This document shows, piece after piece, positions 1 to 10,610 of a DNA stretch of 64,000 nucleotides; within the stretch, counting starts at the first letter, position 1, and the number at the start of each line of letters is the position of its first letter. The notes beneath the pieces were generated by a model that worked only from the letters and a program-made list of their open reading frames with translations, was not told the origin of the DNA and made no database searches. The position numbers and the translations under genes were made by a program. Source of the DNA: Metopolophium dirhodum (taxonomy: Eukaryota; Arthropoda; Insecta; Hemiptera; Aphididae); contig NC_083568.1 of assembly GCF_019925205.1 (NCBI RefSeq), positions 13,824,393 to 13,888,392 of the forward strand. Direction: 5' to 3'.

Positions 1-44
1 TGTGTGTTTATTTTGGCAGAATTTTTAATTTGGGCAGCCGTAGA

Positions 45-193
45 TATCTGCCATGCCCGGGTGGGGGATGGCGCACTTGTTCTCCGGACACCGTGACTTG
101 CCCGAAGAAAATGCCTTCCGCGACCGAGGTATCGAACTCGGGTCGGCTGCGTTGCAGCCGACGCCTTATTCCGCTCGGCCACTCCGTCCCCCG
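45..193 (-). repeat. tRNA-derived SINE head (Pol III type 2 promoter)
   Basis: Read on the minus strand this resembles a class II tRNA. An A box TGGCCGAGCGG lies at 181-171 and a B box AGTTCGATACC at 138-128. Between them is a perfect 9-bp stem (GTCGGCTGC with GCAGCCGAC, loop of 3) in the anticodon-arm position. The anticodon loop geometry is wrong for a working tRNA and the sequence runs on past the acceptor end into an unrelated body, so a SINE is the better reading than a tRNA gene. The outer border is uncertain because the element sits near the window edge. Confidence 0.6.
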
Positions 194-3180
194 AAAATAT
201 TAATTGTTTTATAATAATTTAAAATTTAAATATAATATAAAAATGATCGTAGATTAAGAGTGTTACTACATAATACAAATAAAATAAATAATTTAATATT
301 TAAAATATTATTGTATGACTTTAATATTAGAAGGAAAGTAGACGTACACGATTCTAGTTCAAAAAATAAATCTGTGGAGAAAAACGTTATCTCATTTTTG
401 GAGGTAAATGATGCCACCCAAGAAGGTGTATAATGTTAAATAATATTCTATTTCATCAGAAATGTTTTCCATGTGGAAAAAAAGTGATCTCATTCTTATA
501 TGTGTGTATTTTAAACCCATTTTATCGCCGTACAAATCCATTCATCACGTCCTCTTAACTCGGAGAGCGTCGTAACGGTGATCGTTTGTCGTCTAATGTC
601 ACAAACTGTTTGTTGTATTTTGTTTTTTTCTTATCGAAAGCGTGTAAAATGCAGACGCAAAAAAAAAAACCATACGGATTACGGAAACATATTATTCTCT
701 GTGAGTTCATTTAGTCAAAATTTCTTGCCAAATAGCATTGGGTTAATCGTGATCAGAGTCATACTTAATTTATACCCCTGGGAGAAATAACATATTATCT
801 ACTTCAGTGGTAGGTACCTACTGCACATGTTCGAAAAATACCGGTTAGAAAGGCTATAATAGAAACGTTGTATATTTATGATGCAAAACAACAACTCATC
901 GTTAACTCGTTTGAGATCACAACAGTACTTCGATGCAGTGTGTCAGTAGACTAATATATTCGATACCCCGGGGTGTTTCGAGTTAACCTTGAGTTCCGAA
1001 AATATATAAATATCATTACCTGGACAACAGTTTTTAAATACTTAATAAATCTACATATATTACGAATGACTTGATACTTTAGAATTACATATTATGGAAA
1101 GAAACTGGACAGGAACACGTTAAAAAGAATTATAGAAACCGTTAATCGCAAATGTTTTCTGATAGCTTTGAAAAAATATATTTAAAGACTATGTATCAAA
1201 CACTGAAATATAAAACAAAACGTTTGGTCACGATAAAAATAACAACATTTTCATTTTCATATAAACTTATAAAAGGGCTCGCGAAAAAACGCAGTCAAAA
1301 GTCAAAATTAATTTTGTTTATAGATAGCACATTAACTTCTTTGTATATGATAAATTGATTTTAAAATTTAATAGCTACAACTATCAAAGACTTTGTATTT
1401 AAATAATTTTTCAATAAATAATATACCGTTATATTGTTCTATGTCTTTCTTCAAATAATATAACTATATAAGTTTAAGTGTATGTTTGTGTGCCATCTGG
1501 ATTTGTTTTATTGAGGTACATATATATTATACATATTAACATAATATAATAATAGTAATAACTTAATAAGTGAAAACATTTCTGTTTAACTTAAAAAAAT
1601 ATATCTATAATTGATAATTTAAAATCATATTTTAGCTGAGCTAATAAATATAGATATTTTGTATATAAACTTTTCTTTAAATTTATCATAGCCATAGGTA
1701 TTAAATAGGCATTAAGATACTTATGTATGTAAGGCGTAAGCCTTAATTAAAAAAAATAATATATTTTGTGATTAAATTGTGTCTACAAATAATATAATTG
1801 TAAGTTGAAAATGTATCGAAAAAAGTATAGCAAAAACATGTCATAAAAGTTAGGAAAAAAGGTTGTCAAATTTATATTTATATATAATTTAAAAAAAATA
1901 CAGAGTTCTTGTATGACTTATTATTATCTTATTACAAGATGTTTACAAATTTATTATTTCACATCCAAACTATAATTACTTCCTCTTTGTGACAGAATTC
2001 CTATAATTATATCCTATAGGAGTTTTATATAGTTATAGTTAATACATTGTTATATAATAAGGATTAAAAAAACAAAAGATGGTAACAAATTACAAATGTA
2101 CCTTTCTTAATTTTTTATTATTATATTTTTTGCTGTATTTATATAATTATATTTATATTTATACTTTCTCGTGGGAAGTGAAAAGTGCAATAACTTTTTT
2201 ATGTGTTTTAAATATAAAATACATACATCGCTCCGCTCAGATTTTAAAAGTCGGATATAAATGTTATCTTATAGTTATTATATTATATAATCTTATTGAA
2301 ATGAAAATAATACTTTTTTACAGAACGCGAAAAATAAAACCAAATTTTAATATTATTGTTTTAAAATTTTAGAACATGTGAATCCGAAATTAACAAATAT
2401 TTCCCATACATAAATTTAATTGTTTTAATTTTTAAGTATAGGTTAGTTCAACTATATTATTTGATACAATTTTTACAATACATTATAATATTATACTTTA
2501 ATATGTGTATAGTAGAAATTTATGGCTATAATATTACATTGTTTGATTACTATACAAAATTATAATATATATTTTATTTCTTGATTAAGTAATTCAATAT
2601 ATTATTTTTATTGCGTTACCGATTGTCATTTTTGTATTACTATAATATATAGCACACATATCATGTTGTACAATGACTAATGACTTTGGATTATTTTTTT
2701 CGATAAAAAAAAGTATAATCAATGTGTTTTTTGGAAGTATTTTCTGGTATTGACGTTTAATATCATATATCCAATACGTTCATTTAACCACGTGATTGTT
2801 ATTAATATTTATTATATTATATATCAATACTATTAAATATAATAGGTATATACTATAGTAAAATAAGTAGGTTTATTCGATCGGAAATAGACTTATAGAT
2901 TATATTATATTATAGAAGACATAACAATCCCATATTAAACATTTGAAATCATACTTTGTAATATTTCATTCGAATAGTATAATTATTATTGTATTCAAGC
3001 CTATTGAAATAACCGTTCGGGAAATTTGAAAATGAACTCCGGTCTTTTTTGTGTTGAAACCACCATTCGTTGCTTTTACAATTGTATCGTTTTCCTAAAT
3101 TGGAATAATGTTGTTGTTATATAATCTACAGATTTATAATTCTTTTAATTTAAGATGTAATTCGTATAGCGGTCAATTTC
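194..3180. other. AT-rich intergenic stretch
   Basis: No exon, RNA gene or element with recognisable ends was found on either strand. The short open frames here have AT-driven composition (long runs of Ile, Tyr, Phe, Lys and Asn) and no family signature. Confidence 0.6.
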
Positions 3181-3204
3181 GGTTTTATTGGAAAAATATC
3201 CAGT

Positions 3205-3259
3205 TCAGTAAGATTATTATTGGATTGCGTGAAGACGGAAAACAATAACTGCGTACACG
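3205..3259 (+). promoter_or_regulatory. Candidate core promoter (Inr plus DPE) with a short 5' exon
   Basis: An arthropod initiator TTCAGTA gives a start A at 3207. A DPE-like AGACG follows at 3233-3237, close to the +28 position expected for insect promoters. A consensus splice donor ACG|GTGAGTA lies at 3259/3260. Together these would make a 53-nt non-coding first exon read to the right. The motifs are seen; that they work together is inference, and no downstream exon was identified. Confidence 0.25.
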
Positions 3260-3260
3260 G

Positions 3261-5430
3261 TGAGTACCTAGCAAACAGTACATTATGCACATCATTGCAC
3301 AATCAGCTGTTCATACTAAACTTCTAATAATTAAGTCCGCCGTCTGAAACATTCGTCGGTGGTCGCCTATTGTGATGCTAATAACCGGCTAGTCGTGCTT
3401 CTACACTGCTTCGTCAAAGTCGGTGTCGCTCGCACGCAATTACTTTTCGTGCGTAGGTAGGTTTATGTCACATACACATCGAGTGATACACTTACGTGGT
3501 AAGTGGTAAATGCATATACAGGCATACATACGTATGTATTGCCTAGCGTCCTAGCCGCATTACCCACGACTTCGGCTGGGAAATAATGATCGATTATAAA
3601 ATAGAACGCTCGGTGTACTTCGGTTTAAATGTTCAATGACTCCGTTGTAAATCGACCAAGTCGGTTTATATATAGGTACACCCTCTGCCCACAAAAATTA
3701 TCAACAAATATTGTTAACGCAGTCCGAGTCCCAATGAATCCACCTATAATTTATTTGATATAATTTGTATATTGAAAATGGAGCAAATGGCTACATTATT
3801 TTCCGGAGAGTGTGATAAAAAGTTATAAATTCGTTTCGTATCATTCTGGTTGTAATGAAGTTAACTTTATTCTGCTTCTTCCCCTCAATGTACATTTTTG
3901 ATAATGTATGATTAATTTTCACGAAAATTTCATATATTTCTGAAATTTTATATGGGCCAGGTCATACCACCTACTATACTATAACCAGAAATATGTAAAA
4001 CGTTCGTTTTCGTCGTCGAAATTATTTTGTTTATTATCGGGGTAATATAATAATAATAAAATGATGGCTGATAAAAAAAAAACTATCAAAATACAGCTGT
4101 AGTTGGTTGTTGTAATTTTATTATAGCGACCGTTTTGACTTTTGAAAAGGGGAACATTAATTTAATTTTTGTAGTTTATAAGCTTAAATTAAATATATGC
4201 TTTTATAATCGCAATTATAAACGTTCTTTTAACGGTCTATTTTCCTACAAAATCCGAGCCCTGTATGACGTACAATGTACGTAATGTGTACGCACACCGC
4301 ACGATTTGCGTAGGTATGGTAAACACGAAAACCTGCCCGATGTAAAACACACAGAGCAACTCGTATATAGGAGCTAAGTGCATTAAATTGAAATAATTAT
4401 ACGGTGTCCTTGGATATGCGTTACTCTATATACATATAATATATTATATTTGTATATGTAGGTAGGTATAGTGCGGTCTCGCGTGTTCATATTATGTATA
4501 CTTGCTGGTTTTACAGTTAGGTAATATAGGTATATAATATATGGTATGTATACAATTTACAAAAAAATTTTTATCACGGATGTCAGTTCGTTCACACAGC
4601 GCGTTAGCGTTTAAAACGCGAACATAATGGAAAAAGATGAATATGTGAGAAAAACGGATGTGCGCTCGCGTGTGTGTGTGTGTGTGTGCGACTGGTTCGC
4701 TCGATAATGGCCAGCGCCGGTCGGAGAGCCGACTCGTCCACGGTCATTGATCTCATCACACGCGTATAGGTACACATCGCGACACATCTGCAGCAGATCT
4801 TGTGACCGCGACTGCCCGCGCGCACCTGACCGTTGAGACGCCGACTCGCCCGACGCAGACGATTAGTATATTATTTTCGTGAACGACTTTGCACCGGGTC
4901 GGCCGGCACTAGGTGTAGAGGTGCCTATATGAGATAATATATATATATGAAACCAATCGCGTTCCTCTGCGTGAAAACCGGCGACGAAATCGTTTCAAAG
5001 TCACCGAATACATCGTGCAAACCACGATTTGGGCTTACGAGTTTCGACTCGGGGGGTAGGCAAAAAACTCGAAACATGAAGGGCTCAAAAACATATTGCC
5101 TTCCGTACCTATACTACTAATTACTATATATTGTACAGCCGCAGCATACCGGTTCGACAGGAATGACTGTACGTTATCCATCACGATCTGAGGATGTCCA
5201 AGAATTTTTCCAACAAGCATGCGAATAGTTGACTACCTATACTATAGAGTTGCACTGCACCAATTAGCAACCGCTAAACAATTTCTTTGTCGCAAGACAT
5301 CAAGCAACCCAAACGCCATAAGCCGTACGTCTAAGCATAGACGCAACTCGGAAGCGGCTTGGGGGAGGCTTAGCCCCCCCAAACATATACACTAACTGGA
5401 TAATAAGTCACGAAAAATGTTTTCTTCAAT
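3261..5430. other. Mixed-composition intergenic region with CpG-rich parts
   Basis: Segments around 3.3-3.6 kb and 4.6-5.2 kb are richer in G+C and CpG than the surroundings, as expected of regulatory DNA or untranslated exons. No reading frame here matches a family I know. A (GT)n tract lies at about 4670-4690, and a G/C-rich hairpin (GGGGGAGGC with GCCCCCCC) lies near 5363-5390. Confidence 0.35.
4670..4690. repeat. (GT)n microsatellite
   Basis: About nine uninterrupted GT units inside a CpG-rich stretch. Confidence 0.9.
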
Positions 5431-5439
5431 GAGACATGA

Positions 5440-5745
5440 ATCGGCTAAGAACGAGTAGACAGCTACTAGCAAGACATTTCCTCAAATTTGGCAAATGCTT
5501 AGATTTGTTAGATTATTATTTAATGAGTGTCTGTGGCGGTACAAATTTCTTTTTTCAAATGAGAATCAACCACTTTTACTAGGTATTATCAAGATGACTT
5601 TGCACTAATTATATAAATCTAAATAATTTAAAATTCGATCCTTAAGTTTATTTATAAATTCCAATAATGAGAATTTGAATAAATACATTATTAGGAAAAG
5701 ATGGGGGGGGGGGGGTGCATGCTCGTTGAACTATACTGGATACAT
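5440..5745 (+). mobile_element. Foldback MITE family A, partial copy (copy 1)
   Basis: The left-arm phrase AATGAGTGTCTGTGGCGG near 5520 and the right-end phrase GAATAAATACATTATTAGG near 5675 line up with the same parts of the better copies at 27733 and 35040. The right end carries GCATGCTCGTTGAA. The left terminus is missing or too diverged to place. A run of 13 G (5703-5715) sits just inside the right end, where other copies have only four or five G. Confidence 0.5.
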
Positions 5746-6473
5746 ATTCATGCAAATTTATATTTATTTAATATTTAAACCACTTGTAAATATTCCAACT
5801 GAGTAGAAGAATGTAAGTAATATTTCTACACAATTATAAAAGACAATACCAGGCTCCCCAGAAAAAAAATTAGTCCTAGTAGCGCCTATGCGTCTTAGTT
5901 TAAGTGACTTGAGCTAAGGAAAAGGACTAACACCTTGGAGTTACAACTACTAGGTACCTACTATCCAAAACATAATCATGTATACACGTATATACATATA
6001 GCTATATTATGTAATATGTATTATTAATTTATAAACTCATCAGCTATTGATCGTTTAACAAAGATGCATTAGGCCTTAGGGTAATTAAAACAATGAAACT
6101 TATATATAGCTATATAAAAATATAACCACACGCAAAAACCGTCACTACACGACCATAAACAGTGTATCTCAAAAGTATTGTACCACCCTAATTATCTCTG
6201 TGGCAAATCGATATATATATATAAATGCGTTTTCTTCAACAGTATGTAGGTAGGTAATCGAAAAAAAAATGTATGCCATTAAATTTAAATTTTCATTGAT
6301 TACCTACTGTTAAACAAACTGCATTTAAACATAATGATGTATCACAGTCTCACAAACGCACATATAACTTTAGGGTGGGGTGGGACTTTTGGGATTTATT
6401 GTATGGTACACAAATGCAGTGGTAATAAACTTGTAGCTGTTGTACAAGGTACTAAAACATGTATATTTCTCAC
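5746..6473 (-). other. Intron sequence downstream of the unrecognised gene's first coding exon
   Basis: On the minus strand this follows the donor GTGAG at 6473. I could not find the next coding exon of that gene here or further left in the window, so it may lie outside or be too short to see. Confidence 0.4.
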
Positions 6474-7553
6474 CTGTTCGCAAGCGTGCGAGTATCTCAT
6501 GAGCAGAGGCGCCACCACGTGTTCCGATTCGACTTTGAGCTCTTTCCGGAGCTGAGTGAACTGAAACAGAGCGTCTTTGTCGTATTCGACCCGCCGCTTG
6601 AGTATGGTCAATAGTATAGCCATCGACTTATTCTCCAGTACGGGTTCGACGACGTTCAGCAGCGTCTTGTTCTTGATGAGCCGCTCCTGGATGTCTGACT
6701 GCTGCAGGGACAGTTGCCGCTGGTGCGACGCTTGCACCGGTGCCGGGCCCTTGCTCACGCCGTCCCGCTTGCCAGACAGGCTGAGCTCTTCCAGCTTGAG
6801 CAGGGCCGCCTTGTATGTGTCAACCAGCTTCTGGAACTCCACCTTGAGCGCGTCGTGCAGGTTGGTAAGCGTCTCGTCGCTGGTGCCCACCAGGCCATGC
6901 TGGCCGAGGCCCTCGACCGCCTTGTCTAGCGACCGGCGGCGCACCTGTAGTGCCTTCCGCAGCTTGGGCTCGGACAGCACGATCACCTTGAGTAGCTTGC
7001 GCGTGCTGCCCAGCCACCGATCCGCGCCACCCGCCGCGGTGCCGGTGAACAGCTTGACAAGCCGCATGAGCACGTGGTCGGGCCGGAGCACCTTGACACC
7101 ACAGTCAGATGACAGAAATACCTTGGCGTAGAGTGCCTCCAATATGGACAGGCTGTGTGGCATCGCCTCAACGAACAGGTCGATGGGCAGCTGGTCGAGG
7201 ATCGCCTTGAACGTATTGTGGCTGAGCCGGTTCACAAAGTTTGCCGCCTCCCTGTACTGGGCGTTCTCGTAAAGCAGCAGGATGCGCTTCACCGCGAACC
7301 TCGGGCTCACGTCCGCAATGGTCATCGAGCCCACCAGCTCCGGGAACCCGTCCACCCAGTTGGAGTTGCGCCACTGCATCTTCTGCACGTTAACCGCCTG
7401 ACGGTTCCTGTCCGGCTTGATCCGGTTTCCGAGCCCTTTGACCGGTTCCGAGCTGTACGAGTTCCACGTGGCCGACGGGTCAGACAGCGGCGGCGGCGGC
7501 AGGGTCAGCATGGTTCCGCCGCTTTTCGGGTACGCCTCGTAGTATCTGTTCAT
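6474..7553 (-). CDS. First coding exon of an unrecognised conserved-looking protein (360 codons, partial)
   Basis: The ATG at 7553-7551 opens 360 codons that end in CAG exactly at a strong donor, CAG|GTGAG, at 6474/6473 (phase 0). Reading past the donor gives 25 more codons of poor composition, so the exon end is well supported. An in-frame upstream ATG at 7757 would add 68 residues of basic, unstructured sequence that looks like 5' UTR, so I prefer 7553. Visible in the protein: a proline-rich patch (LPPPP, residues 18-22), a predicted all-helical segment (about 80-170) with RFAVKRILLLYENAQYREAA and LPIDLFVEAMPHS, and further charged helices or coiled coil (about 195-360). No signal peptide or membrane segment is seen. 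G+C and CpG are far above the surroundings. I do not recognise the family and assign no function. Later exons were not found. Confidence 0.8.
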
Positions 7554-8140
7554 GTCGCGTCGCGCATAACACTCCGGATGTCCGGGATTCGGCCGGAATA
7601 CTCGGTGGCGACGGCCGGAAACTGTAACGTCGGGACGAAAAACCGCGGCAAATCGTCCGTGGGGATGATCGAACTTTTTAAACGGGTTGGAAAAATAAGT
7701 ACACACGTAACACGTTCGATATAATAAGGGTATACACGTGTAGTACCGCGTTATCACAAGTAGGTATATAATACGAAAGGCGATCGCGGTTAAACGTGGT
7801 CAAACTCAGTGGTTCGTGTTCTGTGTGGTGCGACGCACTGCGGTAGCTGACGACGACGTGCGCGGCTGGTCACGCTGGCGAAACTGGTCAGGTGAGAGAC
7901 TCTCCGGAGACTGGGTGTTTGAAGAGCCGGTCTCGGGTACGCGCGCGGAGCCGGTTATAATGACTCTCCTCTCGTGGGAGAAAACCATGTTCGTTTACAC
8001 GACTTGTCGGGCCGCGATGAGATCCACCGACGTGCCCCGCCGCATTGCAGTATACCGCGGACGGGGGTCCCAACGAATTTTCACGTACATTTACACGTAC
8101 ATATTATATGCGTTGCGTTATCGCGGTTTACCGTAAACTC
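7554..8140. promoter_or_regulatory. CpG-rich upstream region, possibly a divergent promoter
   Basis: This CpG-rich stretch lies directly upstream of the minus-strand exon and should hold its 5' UTR and promoter. On the plus strand it has an initiator-like CTCAGTGG (TCAGT at 7806-7810) followed by a consensus donor CAG|GTGAGAG at 7891/7892, which could be a divergent non-coding first exon. The short frames on both strands here are not supported as proteins. Confidence 0.35.
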
Positions 8141-8591
8141 GTGCATCTCAGTACCTAAGACGCAATAACATATTATATTATTATAAACGTGTATCTATGC
8201 GTGTAATTTTACTCGAGAGTATAGGTATAGGTACGTATAATAGTGTGGAAGTAGTTCCAGTTTACTGGAAATTGTAGTGTAGTATACCACGGTTATCTGT
8301 AAATAACCGTGCACTATACACAGCACCCCTCCCCATCTTGAAGATTGGGTCAGGTCAAGTTTCTTGGTTATTATTCTTTTTCTTGTAATCCTAACATATA
8401 CGTATTATATGAATATTATCATAGATGTAATCTTTTGACAGACGCGGTACACCTCAAAGTTTAAAGTAAAAGTTAAAGAACACAGATTTTCAGAATTTCC
8501 CGTGGCTTATAGTAAAAATATTCAATTTTTCGTGTATTTTATAATATAGAGTCACCATTTCATTATTGATCGTCACATTAATAATCAAATA

Positions 8592-8629
8592 CTGTTGTTG
8601 TTGTTGTTGTTGTTGTGGTTGTTGTTGTT
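8592..8629. repeat. (TTG)n microsatellite
   Basis: About twelve TTG/GTT units with a single GG interruption. Confidence 0.9.
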
Positions 8630-9944
8630 AACAGCGCAGAAAATATTTAACCTATATTATGTATATGGATTTATATAGTATATTATATTATTTAAATCGT
8701 TGAAGTTCGCCGAAACCTTTAAGACGTACCAATAACTGTAAGATTTTATAATAGATATATAAAATGGGTACTTTGAAACTTTGTTATTTTCTTTTTTTTT
8801 TAATAATTAATATAATATTATTCTCGTACTTTTCAAATAATAATAAAATACAACAGTTAGGGAATATAAACTTCTCTACAATAAACAAATTTTTCAAATT
8901 AAATTATCCTTGTGTTTTATGTACACTTTTTTTAATTTTTCTATCTTACATTCTTACGTCATAGTATTAAATAATAATTTGGACTAACAAAACATAATTT
9001 TTTCATCTCAATGCAATTAAGCTCTTTCGTACAACTATATCTTAAACGAAAGAATTCTTAATTTCTCGTTGATAATTAAGGGTTGAAACTTGTTTAATTA
9101 ATTATATATTGGTACCTCGAAACGAAAAAGATTCTTGTTTTTAACATTATCCATTAGCCGTGTTTGAATAAGAAAGTTGGGATGGTTCGTAAAATAATTT
9201 TTTATTTCATTATTTGTAATTTTTGACGATCCGTTGGACAGTGTTAGTGTGATACATCAAATATTTAACACGTATTATCCATAAATTGGTGTTTTAATGT
9301 TGCTAGCCAATTCCTTACGCACAGCTAACCTATATCAAATTTAAATTATTAATTTTTACACGTAGATAACTATCTTATAAATGGTTTCTTTTGTTGTACG
9401 GCGATTATAATCTCGCAAATGAGAAATAAAAACATTAAATCGTCATAAAAATGTACGAAGTGTGTGCAGAAATCGTGTGGACCATTATTTTGTTTTTATG
9501 GAAAATAATAAAAAAAAAATGTTTGTCAATAACTGAATGCGATTTAAAAAAAAAAATGATGCAATTGACGATGATTATTATTTATTATAATAAAATATAT
9601 TGTACTGCTTGCATGCGTTATGATCTGAGTCCATCTCCTCCTTAAAATATAATTGCATATGCCTGCTAAATAGGTCTATACGCCATCGTCTTTAGCCCTT
9701 CTAGCAATGTTCTATACCTACATTAGCTCGGCCACGCCACGTTAAGATTCTTTTTAACACACAAAAGAAAACACAATACAAATACTTTTAACTCCATTAA
9801 ATCATTCGCACGCCTTTATTATTATTATTATTAATTTTTATGTTCTACATTGTGTGTAAAATAGTTCGTTCACAATTATGAAATTATTATATTCCAATTG
9901 ATCGATTTTATTATATAGTAATAACGTAAAGCCCATCATCTTTA

Positions 9945-9952
9945 TCATTAAG
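9945..9952. repeat. Target-site duplication, left copy
   Basis: TCATTAAG; identical to 10603-10610 on the other side of the hAT element. Confidence 0.85.
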
Positions 9953-10602
9953 CAGGCACGTATTTAGGGGGGGAAGCGTACCCTGTTCCCGGGCAGGCGA
10001 TTTTGTTAGTCCATGTAGTGGGCGAAAAATGTATAATCACATAATTTTTAATTGGGTATTATATTGTCTCGAAAAATAAATGAATATATATTATTTTATA
10101 TTTTAATTATTATTATAACTTTCTGTTAAAAGGAATTATTACAGCTCAAAAATATATATTGTTTTCATCAATTAGTCGGAAAATAATATTAATAATCACG
10201 AAAAATATTTAAGTTCAACAATGAACCTAGAAAGATGTTTTGCATTGGAGCATTATTGCGACAATTGAATCAGAAATAACAAGTACCTAAAAGTAAAGCA
10301 GATTTTGAAGAAATTATTACTTTATTTTTAAATCTCCAATCTAGGAGAAAGATATAAATGTATCTAGATTCTAGATACATTTATAACTTTAGATAACTCT
10401 AGATTCTAGATTATTAATATTAATAAAATCAAGATTGTATCATTGTTCTTAACTCATTAAAATAAGTTTCCAAAAAAAAAATATAAGCCGCATTTATGTC
10501 ACAAAATAGTACTTATACTTTACATTTTAAGAAATAAGTTTTTGGGCGGAGGAGAGGGGAAATATGTTGCCCCGGGACGCAAAATGTTCAAAAACGGCCC
10601 TG
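9953..10602. mobile_element. Non-autonomous hAT element, 650 bp, with 8-bp target-site duplication
   Basis: The left end reads CAGGCACGTATTTAGG. The right end, read inward on the other strand, is CAGGGCCGTTTTTGAAC. These are imperfect terminal inverted repeats of the CAGNGNCG type seen in hAT elements. The flanks are an exact 8-bp direct repeat, TCATTAAG, at 9945-9952 and 10603-10610, the duplication length typical of hAT. There is no transposase reading frame inside, so it must have been moved in trans. The middle carries a long perfect palindrome (listed separately). The intact duplication suggests a fairly recent insertion. Confidence 0.85.
10348..10389. repeat. Palindrome centred on TCTAGATTCTAGA inside the hAT element
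   Basis: TATAAATGTATCTAGA at 10353-10368 is followed by one T and then its exact reverse complement at 10370-10385. Beyond a single mismatch four more bases pair on each side. A smaller TCTAGATTCTAGA copy follows near 10399-10411. Confidence 0.85.
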
Positions 10603-10610
10603 TCATTAAG
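10603..10610. repeat. Target-site duplication, right copy
   Basis: TCATTAAG; identical to 9945-9952. Confidence 0.85.

Larger units (their letters stand above)
8141..9952. other. AT-rich intergenic stretch
   Basis: No gene seen. It contains a (TTG)n microsatellite at 8592-8629 with one interruption, and otherwise AT-rich sequence without recognisable ends. Confidence 0.55.

Noticed and set aside
4604..4825. Minus-strand frame with His-Thr repeats
   Set aside because: It is created by the (GT)n microsatellite and a CpG-rich patch; not protein-like.
5035..5220. Minus-strand frame MLVGKILGHPQIVMDNVQ..., a possible exon of the gene at 6474-7553
   Set aside because: The sequence looks somewhat protein-like, but no clean acceptor in the required phase 0 was found and it matches no family I know.
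7155..7724. Long plus-strand frame across the GC-rich exon
   Set aside because: It is antisense to the well-supported minus-strand exon and rich in Arg/Val/His as expected of a shadow frame.
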